NCBI RefSeq assembly: GCF_003814875.1
Contig: NZ_RKQF01000001.1
Coordinates: 1,860,001-1,924,000 of the forward strand
DNA: 64,000 nt
Direction of reading: 5' to 3'
Origin: Streptomyces sp. Ag109_O5-1
Lineage (GTDB): Bacteria > Actinomycetota > Actinomycetes > Streptomycetales > Streptomycetaceae
In this document: positions 51,397 to 59,376 of the stretch, one piece after another
Layout: every line of letters begins with the position of its first letter
Position numbering within the stretch: position 1 is the first letter of the stretch
Made by a program: the position numbers and the translations under genes
The notes under the pieces: generated by a model
Told to the model about the DNA's origin: nothing
Seen by the model: the letters and a program-made list of their open reading frames with translations, nothing else
Database searches by the model: none

Positions 51397-51936
51397 ATGG
51401 AGGATCTGGGACCCGTGGCCTGGCCGCCCGAGCCGATCAGGACCGAGAGGCTCGTGCTCCGTGCGCCCGAGGCCCGGGACCGTGCGGCGTTCGTCGAGCT
51501 GCTGGCGTCGCGGGCGGTGCACACCTACCTCGGCGGCCCCCGGCCGCGTGCCGGGCTAGAGCGCGAGCTGCCCGCGGTGCCGGAGCGGTGGCCGGGGAGT
51601 TTCGTCGTTGATCTCGACGGATCGATGATCGGCCAGCTCCTGCTCAGAAGAGCACCGGAGCACCATCGTCCGGCCGCCGCGGGGAAGGCCGATCTCGGTT
51701 ACCTGTTCCTGCCGCAGGCATGGGGATTCGGGTACGCCGCCGAGGCGTGCGCGGCGGCACTCGGCTGGCTCGCCGGCGCGCTTCCCGGCGAGCCGGTGGT
51801 GCTCACCACCCAGACCGCCAACGCCCGCTCGATGCGTCTCGCGGCGAAGCTGGGGTTCACCGAGGTGGAGCGGTTCGAGGCCTGGGGCGCCGAGCAGTGG
51901 CTCGGCATGTGGTCCCCGGTCACGTCGTCCGGTTGA
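51397..51936 (+). CDS. GNAT family N-acetyltransferase
   Basis: 179 residues: PIRTERLVLRAPEARDRAAF at the start, VDLDGSMIGQLLLRR, LGYLFLPQAWGFGYAAEACA at the acetyl-CoA loop, and TANARSMRLAAKLGFTEVER near the end, as in RimJ/RimL-like enzymes. The acceptor is unknown. It lies between the gene stumps and the sirtuin, on the same strand as both. Confidence 0.88.
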   Translation: MEDLGPVAWPPEPIRTERLVLRAPEARDRAAFVELLASRAVHTYLGGPRPRAGLERELPAVPERWPGSFVVDLDGSMIGQLLLRRAPEHHRPAAAGKADLGYLFLPQAWGFGYAAEACAAALGWLAGALPGEPVVLTTQTANARSMRLAAKLGFTEVERFEAWGAEQWLGMWSPVTSSG

Positions 51937-52014
51937 GTCCGCGGCGGGACCGCTGACCAGCCGCACCCTGATATCCGTTCGCCGCCGGCCGTACAGGCGT
52001 CCTAGGCTCGGCGC

Positions 52015-52740
52015 ATGAACAAGCCTCTCGTCGCCATCCTGAGTGGCGCGGGCATCTCCACCGATTCCGGGATTCCTGACTATCGCGGTCCCAACGGCCT
52101 GTGGCGCAAGGATCCCGAAGCCGAGAAGCTCGTCACGTACGAGTACTACATGGGCGATCCCGAGATCCGGCGGCGGTCGTGGCAGATGCGCCTCAAGAAC
52201 CGCGCGCTCCTCGCCGAGCCGAACGCCGCGCACCGGGCCGTGGCCGAGCTGGAGCGGTCCGGGGTGCCGGTCAGGGTCATCACGCAGAACGTCGACGGAC
52301 TCCACCAGCTCGGTGGTGTGACCGCGCGCAAGGTGCTCGAACTGCACGGCACCGCACGGCAGGTGGTGTGCACGCAGTGTCATGCGCGCGGGCCGATGGC
52401 GGACGCGCTCGCCCGTGTCGAGGCCGGCGAGGACGATCCGCCCTGTCTGGAATGCGGCGGGATCCTCAAGTCGGCGACCGTGATGTTCGGCGAGCGCCTG
52501 GACCCGGTGGTGCTCGGCGACGCGCTCGCCATCAGCAAGGCGTGCCAGGTGTTCATCGCCGTGGGCAGCAGTCTGCAGGTGCAGCCCGCCGCCGGCCTCG
52601 TGGGTGTCGCCGCCGACCACGGCGCCCGGCTGATCATCGTCAACGCGGAGCCGACACCGTACGACGAACGGGCCGACGAAGTCGTCCGGGAACCGATCGG
52701 CGCCGCACTGCCCGAACTGCTCCGCCGGTTGCAAGGCTGA
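52015..52740 (+). CDS. SIR2 family NAD-dependent protein deacylase (sirtuin)
   Basis: 241 residues. The NAD site is SGAGISTDSGIPDYRGPNGL; QNVDGLH (91-97) and the catalytic H111 in LELHGTARQVV follow. Structural zinc cysteines are C119, C122, C144 and C147. VGSSLQVQPAAGLV and VNAEPTPYDERAD complete the Rossmann domain. It removes acyl groups from lysines, consuming NAD and producing O-acyl-ADP-ribose and nicotinamide. The acetyltransferase 78 bases upstream could be a functional opposite. Confidence 0.92.
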   Translation: MNKPLVAILSGAGISTDSGIPDYRGPNGLWRKDPEAEKLVTYEYYMGDPEIRRRSWQMRLKNRALLAEPNAAHRAVAELERSGVPVRVITQNVDGLHQLGGVTARKVLELHGTARQVVCTQCHARGPMADALARVEAGEDDPPCLECGGILKSATVMFGERLDPVVLGDALAISKACQVFIAVGSSLQVQPAAGLVGVAADHGARLIIVNAEPTPYDERADEVVREPIGAALPELLRRLQG

Positions 52741-52847
52741 GGCCGGAACACCCGGCAAACGCTGCCTCTTCGTGTTTGTGAGGATGCTGTGGGTGACAGG
52801 GAAAAGTGGTTCCGGCTTCCGGAGCCCCTCCCTACCCTCCAGTGCTC

Positions 52848-54692
52848 ATGGCAGCAGAACACGCGCAGCAGTCTCAGGGGCACAACGAGCGCAACGGGCA
52901 CAGCCGCAGACGTTTTCTGACCACGACCGGAGGGGCGGTCGCCGGAGTCGTCGGCGGGGGAACAGCCGGCGCCCTGTGCGCCGCCGGCAGCGCGGCCGCG
53001 GCTTCCTCCGGCAGGCGTGTCGCCGTTCTCGGCGGCGGAGTCTCCGGCCTCAGCGCCGCCCACGAGCTCGCCGAACGCGGCTACGAGGTCACGGTCTACG
53101 AGTTCTACGACGTTCTCGGCGGCAAGGCCCGCTCGATGGACGTCCCCGGGACCGGAACGGGCGGCCGCAAGCCGCTTCCCGGCGAGCACGGCTTCCGCTT
53201 CTTCCCCGGCTTCTACCGGAACCTGCCGGACACCATGCGCCGTATCCCCTTCCCCGGCAACACGAACGGCGTCCACGGCAACCTCCGCAACGGTACGGAG
53301 GAGTTGTTCGCCCGCGGTTCCGGCCGCCCGGACCTGCACTTCCCGCTCCGCCGCGCCACCACCCCGCCCGCCCCCGGCGACCTCACCCCGTCCTGGATCC
53401 GCGACCAGATCCTGTCGGTGCTGGACCTCGCCACCCATCTGCCCGCCCACGAGGCCGCTTACTTCGCCGACCGCCTCCTGGTCCACCTCACGAGTTGCGA
53501 CGCCCGGCGTGAGGGCCAGTGGGAGAAGGTCGCCTGGTGGGACTTCATCCGGGCCGGCGAGATGAGCCGGGAGTACCAGGTGCTGCTCGGCATCGGCCAG
53601 ACCCGCAACCTCGTCGCCACTCGCGCCGAGATCGCCTCCACCCGCACCGTCGGCCGCGTCATCATCGAGGCCCTCATCCTGTGGGGGCTGCTCGGCCGCG
53701 GCCTGGACGGCGACGCGGACGTCGACCGGGTGCTGAACGCGCCGACCAGCGAGGCGTGGATCGACCCCTGGGAGACGCAGCTGCGCTCCCTCGGCGTCGA
53801 GTTCGTGCTCGGCACCGAGGTCCGGGAGGTGGTGTACGACGGCGGCCGGGTGACCGGCGTACGCGTGGCGGAACGGGACGGCGGCCGGCAGCGCACCGTC
53901 ACCGCCGACCACTACGTCTCCGCCCTCCCGGTCGAGCACGCGCGTGTGACCTGGGGCCCGGCCCTGCGCGCTGCCGACCCGCAGCTCGGGCGGTGCGACG
54001 CGCTGAAGACGGACTGGATGACCGGCGTGATGTTCTACCTGCGCACGCCCACCCCCGTCGTGCACGGCCACATCAACTGCCTCGACTCACCGTGGGCGGT
54101 CACCGGAATCGGCCAGACGCAGTTCTGGGACGTGCGGGACTTCGCACGCGACTACGGAGACGGACAGGCCCACGAGTGCCTGTCCACGATCATCTCCGAG
54201 TGGGACAAGCCCGGCATCCTGTACGGCAAGACGGCCCGCGAGTGCACCAAGGACGAGATCGTCGCCGAACTGTGGGCCCAGCTGAAGGACGGGCTGAACG
54301 ACTCGGGCAAGACGACACTCAGGGACGAGGACCGGCTCGGCTGGTTCATGGACCCGGCGGTGACGGGCCTCGGCGGCCCCGACCCGCAGAACCGCGAGCA
54401 ACTCCTCATCCACCCCACCGGCACGCTCTACCACCGCCCGTCGGCGAGGACGGCGGTGCCGAACTTCTTCCTCGCGGGCGACTACGTCCGTACGGATGTG
54501 GACCTGGCGACCATGGAGGGAGCCAACGAGTCCGCGCGACGCGCCGTCAACGCACTCCTGGACGCGGACGACTCCGGCGCCGAGCGGTGTCACATCTGGG
54601 AGTTGTTCCGGCCGCCGGAGATGGAGCCCCTGAAACGCGTCGACGAGGCGCGCTATCGCCTGGGCCTGCCCAACACCTTCGACCTGGGATAG
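52848..54692 (+). CDS. Tat-exported FAD-dependent oxidoreductase (phytoene desaturase/amine oxidase superfamily)
   Basis: 614 residues. The N-terminus has a twin-arginine signal (SRRRFLTTTGGAVAGVVGGG, then an Ala-rich h-region). The FAD site is RRVAVLGGGVSGLSAAHELA with the downstream GGKARSMDVPG. EHGFRFFPGFYRNLPDTMRR follows, and the C-terminal FAD contact is FFLAGDYVRTDVDLATMEGA. The overall pattern is that of phytoene-desaturase-like and hydroxysqualene-dehydroxylase-like enzymes, but export of this class is unusual. The substrate is unknown. The ATG at 52848 lies 107 bases after the sirtuin stop. Confidence 0.85.
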   Translation: MAAEHAQQSQGHNERNGHSRRRFLTTTGGAVAGVVGGGTAGALCAAGSAAAASSGRRVAVLGGGVSGLSAAHELAERGYEVTVYEFYDVLGGKARSMDVPGTGTGGRKPLPGEHGFRFFPGFYRNLPDTMRRIPFPGNTNGVHGNLRNGTEELFARGSGRPDLHFPLRRATTPPAPGDLTPSWIRDQILSVLDLATHLPAHEAAYFADRLLVHLTSCDARREGQWEKVAWWDFIRAGEMSREYQVLLGIGQTRNLVATRAEIASTRTVGRVIIEALILWGLLGRGLDGDADVDRVLNAPTSEAWIDPWETQLRSLGVEFVLGTEVREVVYDGGRVTGVRVAERDGGRQRTVTADHYVSALPVEHARVTWGPALRAADPQLGRCDALKTDWMTGVMFYLRTPTPVVHGHINCLDSPWAVTGIGQTQFWDVRDFARDYGDGQAHECLSTIISEWDKPGILYGKTARECTKDEIVAELWAQLKDGLNDSGKTTLRDEDRLGWFMDPAVTGLGGPDPQNREQLLIHPTGTLYHRPSARTAVPNFFLAGDYVRTDVDLATMEGANESARRAVNALLDADDSGAERCHIWELFRPPEMEPLKRVDEARYRLGLPNTFDLG

Positions 54693-54699
54693 GACCCGC

Positions 54700-54813
54700 C
54701 GACGTGAGCCCGGCGAGGCGTTCGACAGCCCGGCCGACGCACAGGCCTGCGCGAAGTACATCCAGGCCGCCGACTACAAGACCGCCGCGAACAACCTCGG
54801 CCGACCGGGGGTT
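54700..54813 (+). pseudogene. possible short gene remnant after the FAD oxidoreductase
   Basis: A ~38-codon stretch reads EPGEAFDSPADAQACAKYIQ then AADYKTAANNLGRPGVP, with coding-like composition unlike the surrounding non-coding DNA. It has no ATG or GTG in frame and no ribosome binding site. It could be a stump of a small Cys-containing protein. Weakly supported. Confidence 0.25.
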
Positions 54814-54852
54814 CCGTGCCGTCCTCCCCCAGGGCGAGAAGGAAGAGCCCGG

Positions 54853-55335
54853 TCAGAAGAGCCCCGTTCCCCGTTCGAAGTCCAGTAGGCGTCGTTTGCG
54901 GGGCAGGCCGCCGCCGTAGCCGGTGAGGCTGCCGTTGGCGCCGATCACTCGGTGGCAGGGCACGATGATGCCGACCGGGTTCTTGCCGTTGGCGAGGCCG
55001 ACCGCGCGGGATGCCTGGGGATTGCCCAGGGCTTCGGCCAGTTCGCCGTACGAACGGGTCTCGCCGTAGGGGATCCGGCGCAGTTGCTCCCAGACGCTGC
55101 GCTGGAACGGGGTGCCGTTCAGGCGCAGTTCGACGGTGAACTCCTTCAACCCACCCGCGAAGTAAGCGGAGAGCTGTTCCTCCGTCTCGGCGAAGAGGTC
55201 GTCGTCGCGGTCGCCGAAGGTCTCCTCGGGCGGACGGTGCCGCTGGTCCTCCATGTAGAGGCCGCAGAGGGTGCCGTCCTCGGCGACGAGGGTGAGGGGG
55301 CCGTACGGGCTGTCGGTGACTGTGTGGTTCTTCAT
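54853..55335 (-). CDS. ogt: methylated-DNA--[protein]-cysteine S-methyltransferase
   Basis: 160 residues. The active site is PCHRVIG with acceptor C127, preceded by the asparagine hinge SRAVGLANGKNPVGIIV and the recognition helix SYGELAEALGNPQASRAVG. It repairs O6-methylguanine and O4-methylthymine by a suicide transfer. It starts ten bases after the stop of the Ada-AlkA gene, so the two form an alkylation repair operon. Confidence 0.94.
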   Translation of the reverse strand: MKNHTVTDSPYGPLTLVAEDGTLCGLYMEDQRHRPPEETFGDRDDDLFAETEEQLSAYFAGGLKEFTVELRLNGTPFQRSVWEQLRRIPYGETRSYGELAEALGNPQASRAVGLANGKNPVGIIVPCHRVIGANGSLTGYGGGLPRKRRLLDFERGTGLF

Positions 55336-55345
55336 GGCAAGGTCC

Positions 55346-56824
55346 TTACACGGGAAGGAAGTTGATCGGGTGGCTGTCGGTCGCCCACAGGTACTGGACC
55401 GCGTAGGCCCGCCAGGGGCGCCAGGCCGCCGCGCGTGCGGTGAGTGCGGCCGGGGTGCCGGGCAGGCCCAGCTCCTGGGCGGCGCGGCGGATTCCGAGGT
55501 CGGTGGGGAGGAAGGCGTCGGGGTCGCCGAGGGCACGCATGGCGATGACGTCGACGGTCCAGGGGCCGAAGCCGGGCAGGGAGAGGAGCTTGGCGCGGGC
55601 TTCCGCCCAGTCGCTCTCCACGCCCAGGGGGAGGGTGCCGTCGGCGAGTTGGCCGACCAGGGTGGTGAAGGTGGTGCGGCGGGTGCGGGGCATCGCCAGG
55701 GACTCGGGGGGCACCTCCGCCAGCGCCTCGGGGGACGGGAAGAGGTGGGTGAGGCCGCCCTCGGGGTCGTCCACCGGTGTGCCGTGGGCGGTCACCAGGC
55801 GGGCCGCGTGGGTGCGGGCGGCGGCCGTGGACACCTGCTGGCCCAGCACGGCCCGGACGGCGAACTCCGCCTCGTCGACCGTGCGCGGCACCCGCCGTCC
55901 CGGTGCCTTGTCCACCAGCGGGGCCAGGAAGGGGTCCGTGCGCAGCTGGTCGTCGATGGCGACCGGGTCGGCGTCCAGGTCGAGCAGGCGGCGGCAGCGG
56001 CTGATGGCGACGGGCAGGTCCCGCAGGTCGCTGAGGGTGAGCCGGCAGGCGATGTGGTCGGGCCTCGGGGTGAGGGCGACGATGCCGTGGCCGTACGGCA
56101 GCCGCAGGGTCCGCCGGTAGGCGCCGTCCCGCCACTCCTCGACGCCGGGCACGGCGGTGGCGGCGAGGTGCCCGAAGAGGTTGTCGGGGTTGAGGGGGGC
56201 GCGGAACGGGAGGCGGAGGGTGAGCGTGCCGGGGGCGAGCTGTGCCGACCTGGGGCGGCGGTCGCGCAGTTCGGTCGGCGAGAGCGCGAAGACCTCGCGG
56301 ACGGTGTCGTTGAAGGCGCGGATCGAGGAGAAGCCGGCCGCGAAGGCGATCTCCGCCATCGGCAGGGCGGTCGTCTCGATCAACAGACGGGCGGTCTGGG
56401 CCCGTTGGGCGCGGGCCAGGGCCAGCGGTCCGGCGCCGAGTTCGGCGAGGAGCTGGCGTTCGACCTGCCGGGGGCTGTAGCCGAGGCGGGCGGCGAGGCC
56501 GGGCACGCCCTCGCGGTCCACGACTCCGTCGGCGATCAGCCGCATGGCGCGGGCGACCAGGTCGGCGCGCTGGTTCCACTCCGGGGAGCCGGGGCTGGTG
56601 TCGGGGCGGCAGCGCTTGCAGGCCCGGAACCCGGCCTGCTGGCAGGCGGCCGCGCTCGGGTAGAACGTCATGTTCTGTGGCTTGGGCGGAACCACCGGGC
56701 AACTGGGCCGGCAGTAGATACGGGTCGTCAGGACGGCCGTGAAGAACCAGCCGTCGAACCGCGCGTCCTTCGACTGCACGGCCCGTACGCAGTGCTCTCG
56801 GTCGAGGTGCATCCCTGTCTGCAT
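55346..56824 (-). CDS. Ada regulatory domain - AraC - AlkA DNA-3-methyladenine glycosylase fusion
   Basis: About 492 residues with three parts. Residues 1-80 form the Ada methyl-phosphotriester domain, with zinc cysteines C38, C42, C69 and C72 (FYPSAAACQQAGFRACKRC). Residues ~85-190 are an AraC-type helix-turn-helix (LAARLGYSPRQVERQLLAEL; IAFAAGFSSIRAFNDTVREV). Residues ~200-492 are an AlkA glycosylase with the helix-hairpin-helix LPGFGPWTVDVIAMRALGDP and the catalytic aspartate in FLPTDLG. It should sense alkylation, activate its own operon and excise alkylated bases. The start is uncertain (56824 or 56812). A palindrome just upstream may be its operator. Confidence 0.92.
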   Translation of the reverse strand: MQTGMHLDREHCVRAVQSKDARFDGWFFTAVLTTRIYCRPSCPVVPPKPQNMTFYPSAAACQQAGFRACKRCRPDTSPGSPEWNQRADLVARAMRLIADGVVDREGVPGLAARLGYSPRQVERQLLAELGAGPLALARAQRAQTARLLIETTALPMAEIAFAAGFSSIRAFNDTVREVFALSPTELRDRRPRSAQLAPGTLTLRLPFRAPLNPDNLFGHLAATAVPGVEEWRDGAYRRTLRLPYGHGIVALTPRPDHIACRLTLSDLRDLPVAISRCRRLLDLDADPVAIDDQLRTDPFLAPLVDKAPGRRVPRTVDEAEFAVRAVLGQQVSTAAARTHAARLVTAHGTPVDDPEGGLTHLFPSPEALAEVPPESLAMPRTRRTTFTTLVGQLADGTLPLGVESDWAEARAKLLSLPGFGPWTVDVIAMRALGDPDAFLPTDLGIRRAAQELGLPGTPAALTARAAAWRPWRAYAVQYLWATDSHPINFLPV

Positions 56825-56830
56825 GAGACC

Positions 56831-56859
56831 AGCATCGGCCACCGGAGGGGGCCGATGCT
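56831..56859. promoter_or_regulatory. 10-bp-arm palindrome at the start of the Ada-AlkA gene
   Basis: AGCATCGGCC (56831-56840) and GGCCGATGCT (56850-56859) are exact inverted copies with a nine-base spacer, ending seven bases before the ATG. It could be an operator for autoregulation or a hairpin over the ribosome binding site. Confidence 0.5.
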
Positions 56860-56906
56860 GGCGGAAATCCGACACGAAGGTGGGCTGACCTCAGGCCCGG
56901 GGAGGC

Positions 56907-57797
56907 TCAGTCGAAGTAGTGGTCCTGGTCCAGGTCGGCCAGCAGTCCCGGCTGCTCGGGCTGCCAGTCGTACCGCTCCCGGGTCGCGGCGCTCGACGTG
57001 GGGTTGTCGTTGCCGACGAAGCGGCCCATCCAGCCGAAGTGTGCGGCCGCCTCCTTCGGCGCGAGGGAGACGGCCGGTACGTCGAGGCGGCGGCCGATGA
57101 CCTCGGCGATGTCGCGCAGCCGCACGCCGTCCTCGGCGGCCGCGTGCAGCACGGCACCGGCCGGGGCCGTCTCCAGGGCCTTGCGGTAGAGACGGGCGGC
57201 GTCCAGGCGGTGCACGGCCGACCAGCGGTTGACGCCCTCGCCGAGGTAGGCGGAGACGCCCTTGTCCCTGGCGATGGCGATCAGGTACGGGACGAAGGCG
57301 TGGTCGCCCGCGCCGTGCACCGAGGGGAGCCGGATCGCGGAGACCCGCACCCCGCGGTCGGCCAGGGCCAGGGCGGCCCGTTCCGAGTCGCCCCGGTGCG
57401 CGCCGGGCGCCGCCGGGTCGGGGCCGTCGGCTTCGGTGCCGAGGCGGCCCGGGGCGAGCAGGCCGGTCACGGAGCTGATGACCAGGGGGCGGCCGGAGTC
57501 GGCGAGCGCGTCGCCGAAGGCGGCCAGGGCCGCCAGTTCGGTGCGCAGGGCGCCGTGCGGGTCGGAGAAGTCGTGGTTGAAGCCCGTGTGGACCACACCG
57601 TCCGTGGCGTCCGCCGCGACCCGCAGTCCGTCGACGTCGTTCAGGTCGCCCCGGTGCGCCTGTGCCCCCACCTCCTTCAGGGCCGCCTCGGCCGCGTCCG
57701 AACGGGCGAGGCCGAGCACCTGGTGCCCGGCGCCGAGCAGTTCGCGGACCACCGCGCTGCCGATGAACCCGGTGGCGCCGGTGACGAACACACGCAT
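56907..57797 (-). CDS. atypical extended short-chain dehydrogenase/epimerase-like protein
   Basis: 296 residues with an N-terminal NAD(P) site MRVFVTGATGFIGSAVVREL and the second-strand GLARSDAAEAALKEVGA. The segment where epimerases keep the Tyr-x-x-x-Lys catalytic pair (PLVISSVTGLLAPGRLG) has neither residue, so it is probably a binding protein or an atypical reductase (NmrA/atypical SDR type). It is divergent from the LysR gene with 166 bases between, the usual arrangement of a LysR regulator and its target. Confidence 0.82.
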   Translation of the reverse strand: MRVFVTGATGFIGSAVVRELLGAGHQVLGLARSDAAEAALKEVGAQAHRGDLNDVDGLRVAADATDGVVHTGFNHDFSDPHGALRTELAALAAFGDALADSGRPLVISSVTGLLAPGRLGTEADGPDPAAPGAHRGDSERAALALADRGVRVSAIRLPSVHGAGDHAFVPYLIAIARDKGVSAYLGEGVNRWSAVHRLDAARLYRKALETAPAGAVLHAAAEDGVRLRDIAEVIGRRLDVPAVSLAPKEAAAHFGWMGRFVGNDNPTSSAATRERYDWQPEQPGLLADLDQDHYFD

Positions 57798-57963
57798 GAC
57801 GAATCACCTCACGGAGAGTGAAAGTTCTGGAACGGCTCCAGCGTGCGTCCGGCCCGGCGCCCGGGTCCAAGACCTGTTCCGTACCGGGTGATGTTCCTTC
57901 GGTCATGACCGCAGTTCACAGCGTTCACGGCGGCCGCAGTCGGGCGGGAGCTACAGTCGAGGG

Positions 57964-58848
57964 GTGCCCGATTCCCCTGTACCGCCGGTGGACCTGGAGC
58001 TGCGCCTGGTGCGCTACTTCACCGTGGTCGCCGAGGAACTGCACTTCGGCCGCGCCGCCGAGGCTCTGCATCTCGCCCAGCCCTCGCTGAGCCGTCAGAT
58101 CCGGCGTCTGGAGCGGGAGTTGGATGTCCGGCTCCTTGACCGCACCCCGCGCGGCACCCGGCTCACCGAGGCCGGGGAGACCTTTCTGCCGCAGGCCAGG
58201 GAGTTGCTGCGGACCGCCGCCCGGGCCGCCGCGAGCGCCCGATCCGCCGCCGCGCACGGCCCGTTCACCGTCGGTTACACCACCCACCAGATCGTCACCC
58301 CGGCCGTACGCGAGCTGCGCCACCGCCACCCGCGGGCCGACATCCGCACCCAGCACGTGGACTGGAACGAGCCGCGCGACGCGCTGCTCGACCACCGCGT
58401 CGATGTCGTGGTGTCCCGGTTCCTGTTCCGCGCCGACGACCTGGACGTCCGGGTCCTCTACGACGAGCCGCGCGTCCTCCTGGTCCCGGTCGGCCACCGG
58501 CTGGCCGGCAAGGAGTCGATCACGCTCGCGGACTTCGCCGACGAGCCCCTCCCCCGCTTCGCCGGAGCCGACCGGATCGGGGCGAATCCCGCCGGCCACA
58601 CCAATCTGGGCCCTCTGGTGGAGACGCTGGAGGACAAGCTGGAGCTGGTCGCGAGCGGTGAGGTGGTGTCCCTGGCGCCGGCCGGGTTCCGCGGCAGCCT
58701 GCGGCCGGACATCGCCGTGATCCCGGTCGAGGACGCCGAGCCCGTCCAGGTCGTCCTGGCCGCCCGGGCAGGCGACCGCCATGCGCTGCTCCCGGCGTTC
58801 CGGCACGCGGCCGAGACCCACCTGGTCCCCGCCGACGCCGCCCGCTGA
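57964..58848 (+). CDS. LysR family transcriptional regulator
   Basis: 294 residues. The winged helix-turn-helix is at residues ~10-70: LRLVRYFTVVAEELHFGRAA, EALHLAQPSLSRQIRRLERE, LLDRTPRGTRLTEAGETFL. A type-2 periplasmic-binding-like effector domain follows (FTVGYTTHQIVTPAVRELRH ...). A GTG start. By position it probably controls the divergent dehydrogenase-like gene and itself. Its stop codon forms part of a 34-bp-arm palindrome. Confidence 0.9.
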   Translation: MPDSPVPPVDLELRLVRYFTVVAEELHFGRAAEALHLAQPSLSRQIRRLERELDVRLLDRTPRGTRLTEAGETFLPQARELLRTAARAAASARSAAAHGPFTVGYTTHQIVTPAVRELRHRHPRADIRTQHVDWNEPRDALLDHRVDVVVSRFLFRADDLDVRVLYDEPRVLLVPVGHRLAGKESITLADFADEPLPRFAGADRIGANPAGHTNLGPLVETLEDKLELVASGEVVSLAPAGFRGSLRPDIAVIPVEDAEPVQVVLAARAGDRHALLPAFRHAAETHLVPADAAR

Positions 58849-58915
58849 CGGTCCGTGAACGTCACAGGGGTTGCCGCCGTCGGCGGCAACCCCTGTGACG
58901 TTCACGGACCGTCAG
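58845..58915. terminator. perfect 34-bp inverted repeat between convergent genes
   Basis: Arms 58845-58878 and 58882-58915 are exactly complementary around a three-base centre (GTC). Each outer end contains the stop codon of one of the two convergent genes (LysR at 58846-58848, the membrane protein's at 58912-58914), so both transcripts end in the same stem. It contains TGAACGTCACAGG, unlike the GC-only terminators elsewhere in the window. A bidirectional terminator is the simplest reading. Confidence 0.85.
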
Positions 58916-59346
58916 ACCCGCTCCTCGGAGTCATCGCGCTGCACCACGCACAGCGCCCAGATGATGAATCCGGACAGCGCGATCATCACGACGGACCAGA
59001 CGGGGTAGTACGGCAGGGACAGGAAGTTGGCGATGATCACCAGCGCGGCGATGGCCACACCCGCGCCGCGTGCCCACGCGGCCGGCTGGAACAGGCCGAT
59101 GCTGACGGCCACCGCGATCACGCCCAGCACCAGGTGGATCCAGCCCCAGCTGGTGAGGTCGAACTTGAACACGTAGTTGGGCGTGGTGACGAAGACGTCG
59201 TCCTGGGCGATCGCCATGATGCCCCGGAAGACCGCGAGCAGTCCGGCGATCATGAGCATCACGGCTGCGAAGGCCGTCAGTCCGCCGGCCCACTGCATCC
59301 GGGCGGTGTGTGCGTGCGGGTGCTGCGCGGGGTGTGTCGCTGTCAT
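58912..59346 (-). CDS. DUF7144-like four-helix membrane protein
   Basis: 144 residues with four transmembrane helices (GGLTAFAAVMLMIAGLLAVF, WIHLVLGVIAVAVSIGLF, GAGVAIAALVIIANFLSLPY, WSVVMIALSGFIIWALCVVQ). A His-rich cytoplasmic start and the motif FRGIMAIAQDDVFV precede helix two. The sequence matches a widespread actinobacterial membrane family of unknown function. It lies 30 bases after the SHOCT protein gene on the same strand. Confidence 0.82.
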   Translation of the reverse strand: MTATHPAQHPHAHTARMQWAGGLTAFAAVMLMIAGLLAVFRGIMAIAQDDVFVTTPNYVFKFDLTSWGWIHLVLGVIAVAVSIGLFQPAAWARGAGVAIAALVIIANFLSLPYYPVWSVVMIALSGFIIWALCVVQRDDSEERV

Positions 59347-59376
59347 ACGACTGCCTCGATTCGTTCTCTGAGGGGC

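Noticed and set aside
57925..58905. Two long frames (57925-58905 minus and 58855-60213 plus) that begin with the same residues
   Set aside because: Their identical starts come from the perfect palindrome at 58845-58915; both are antisense to recognised genes.
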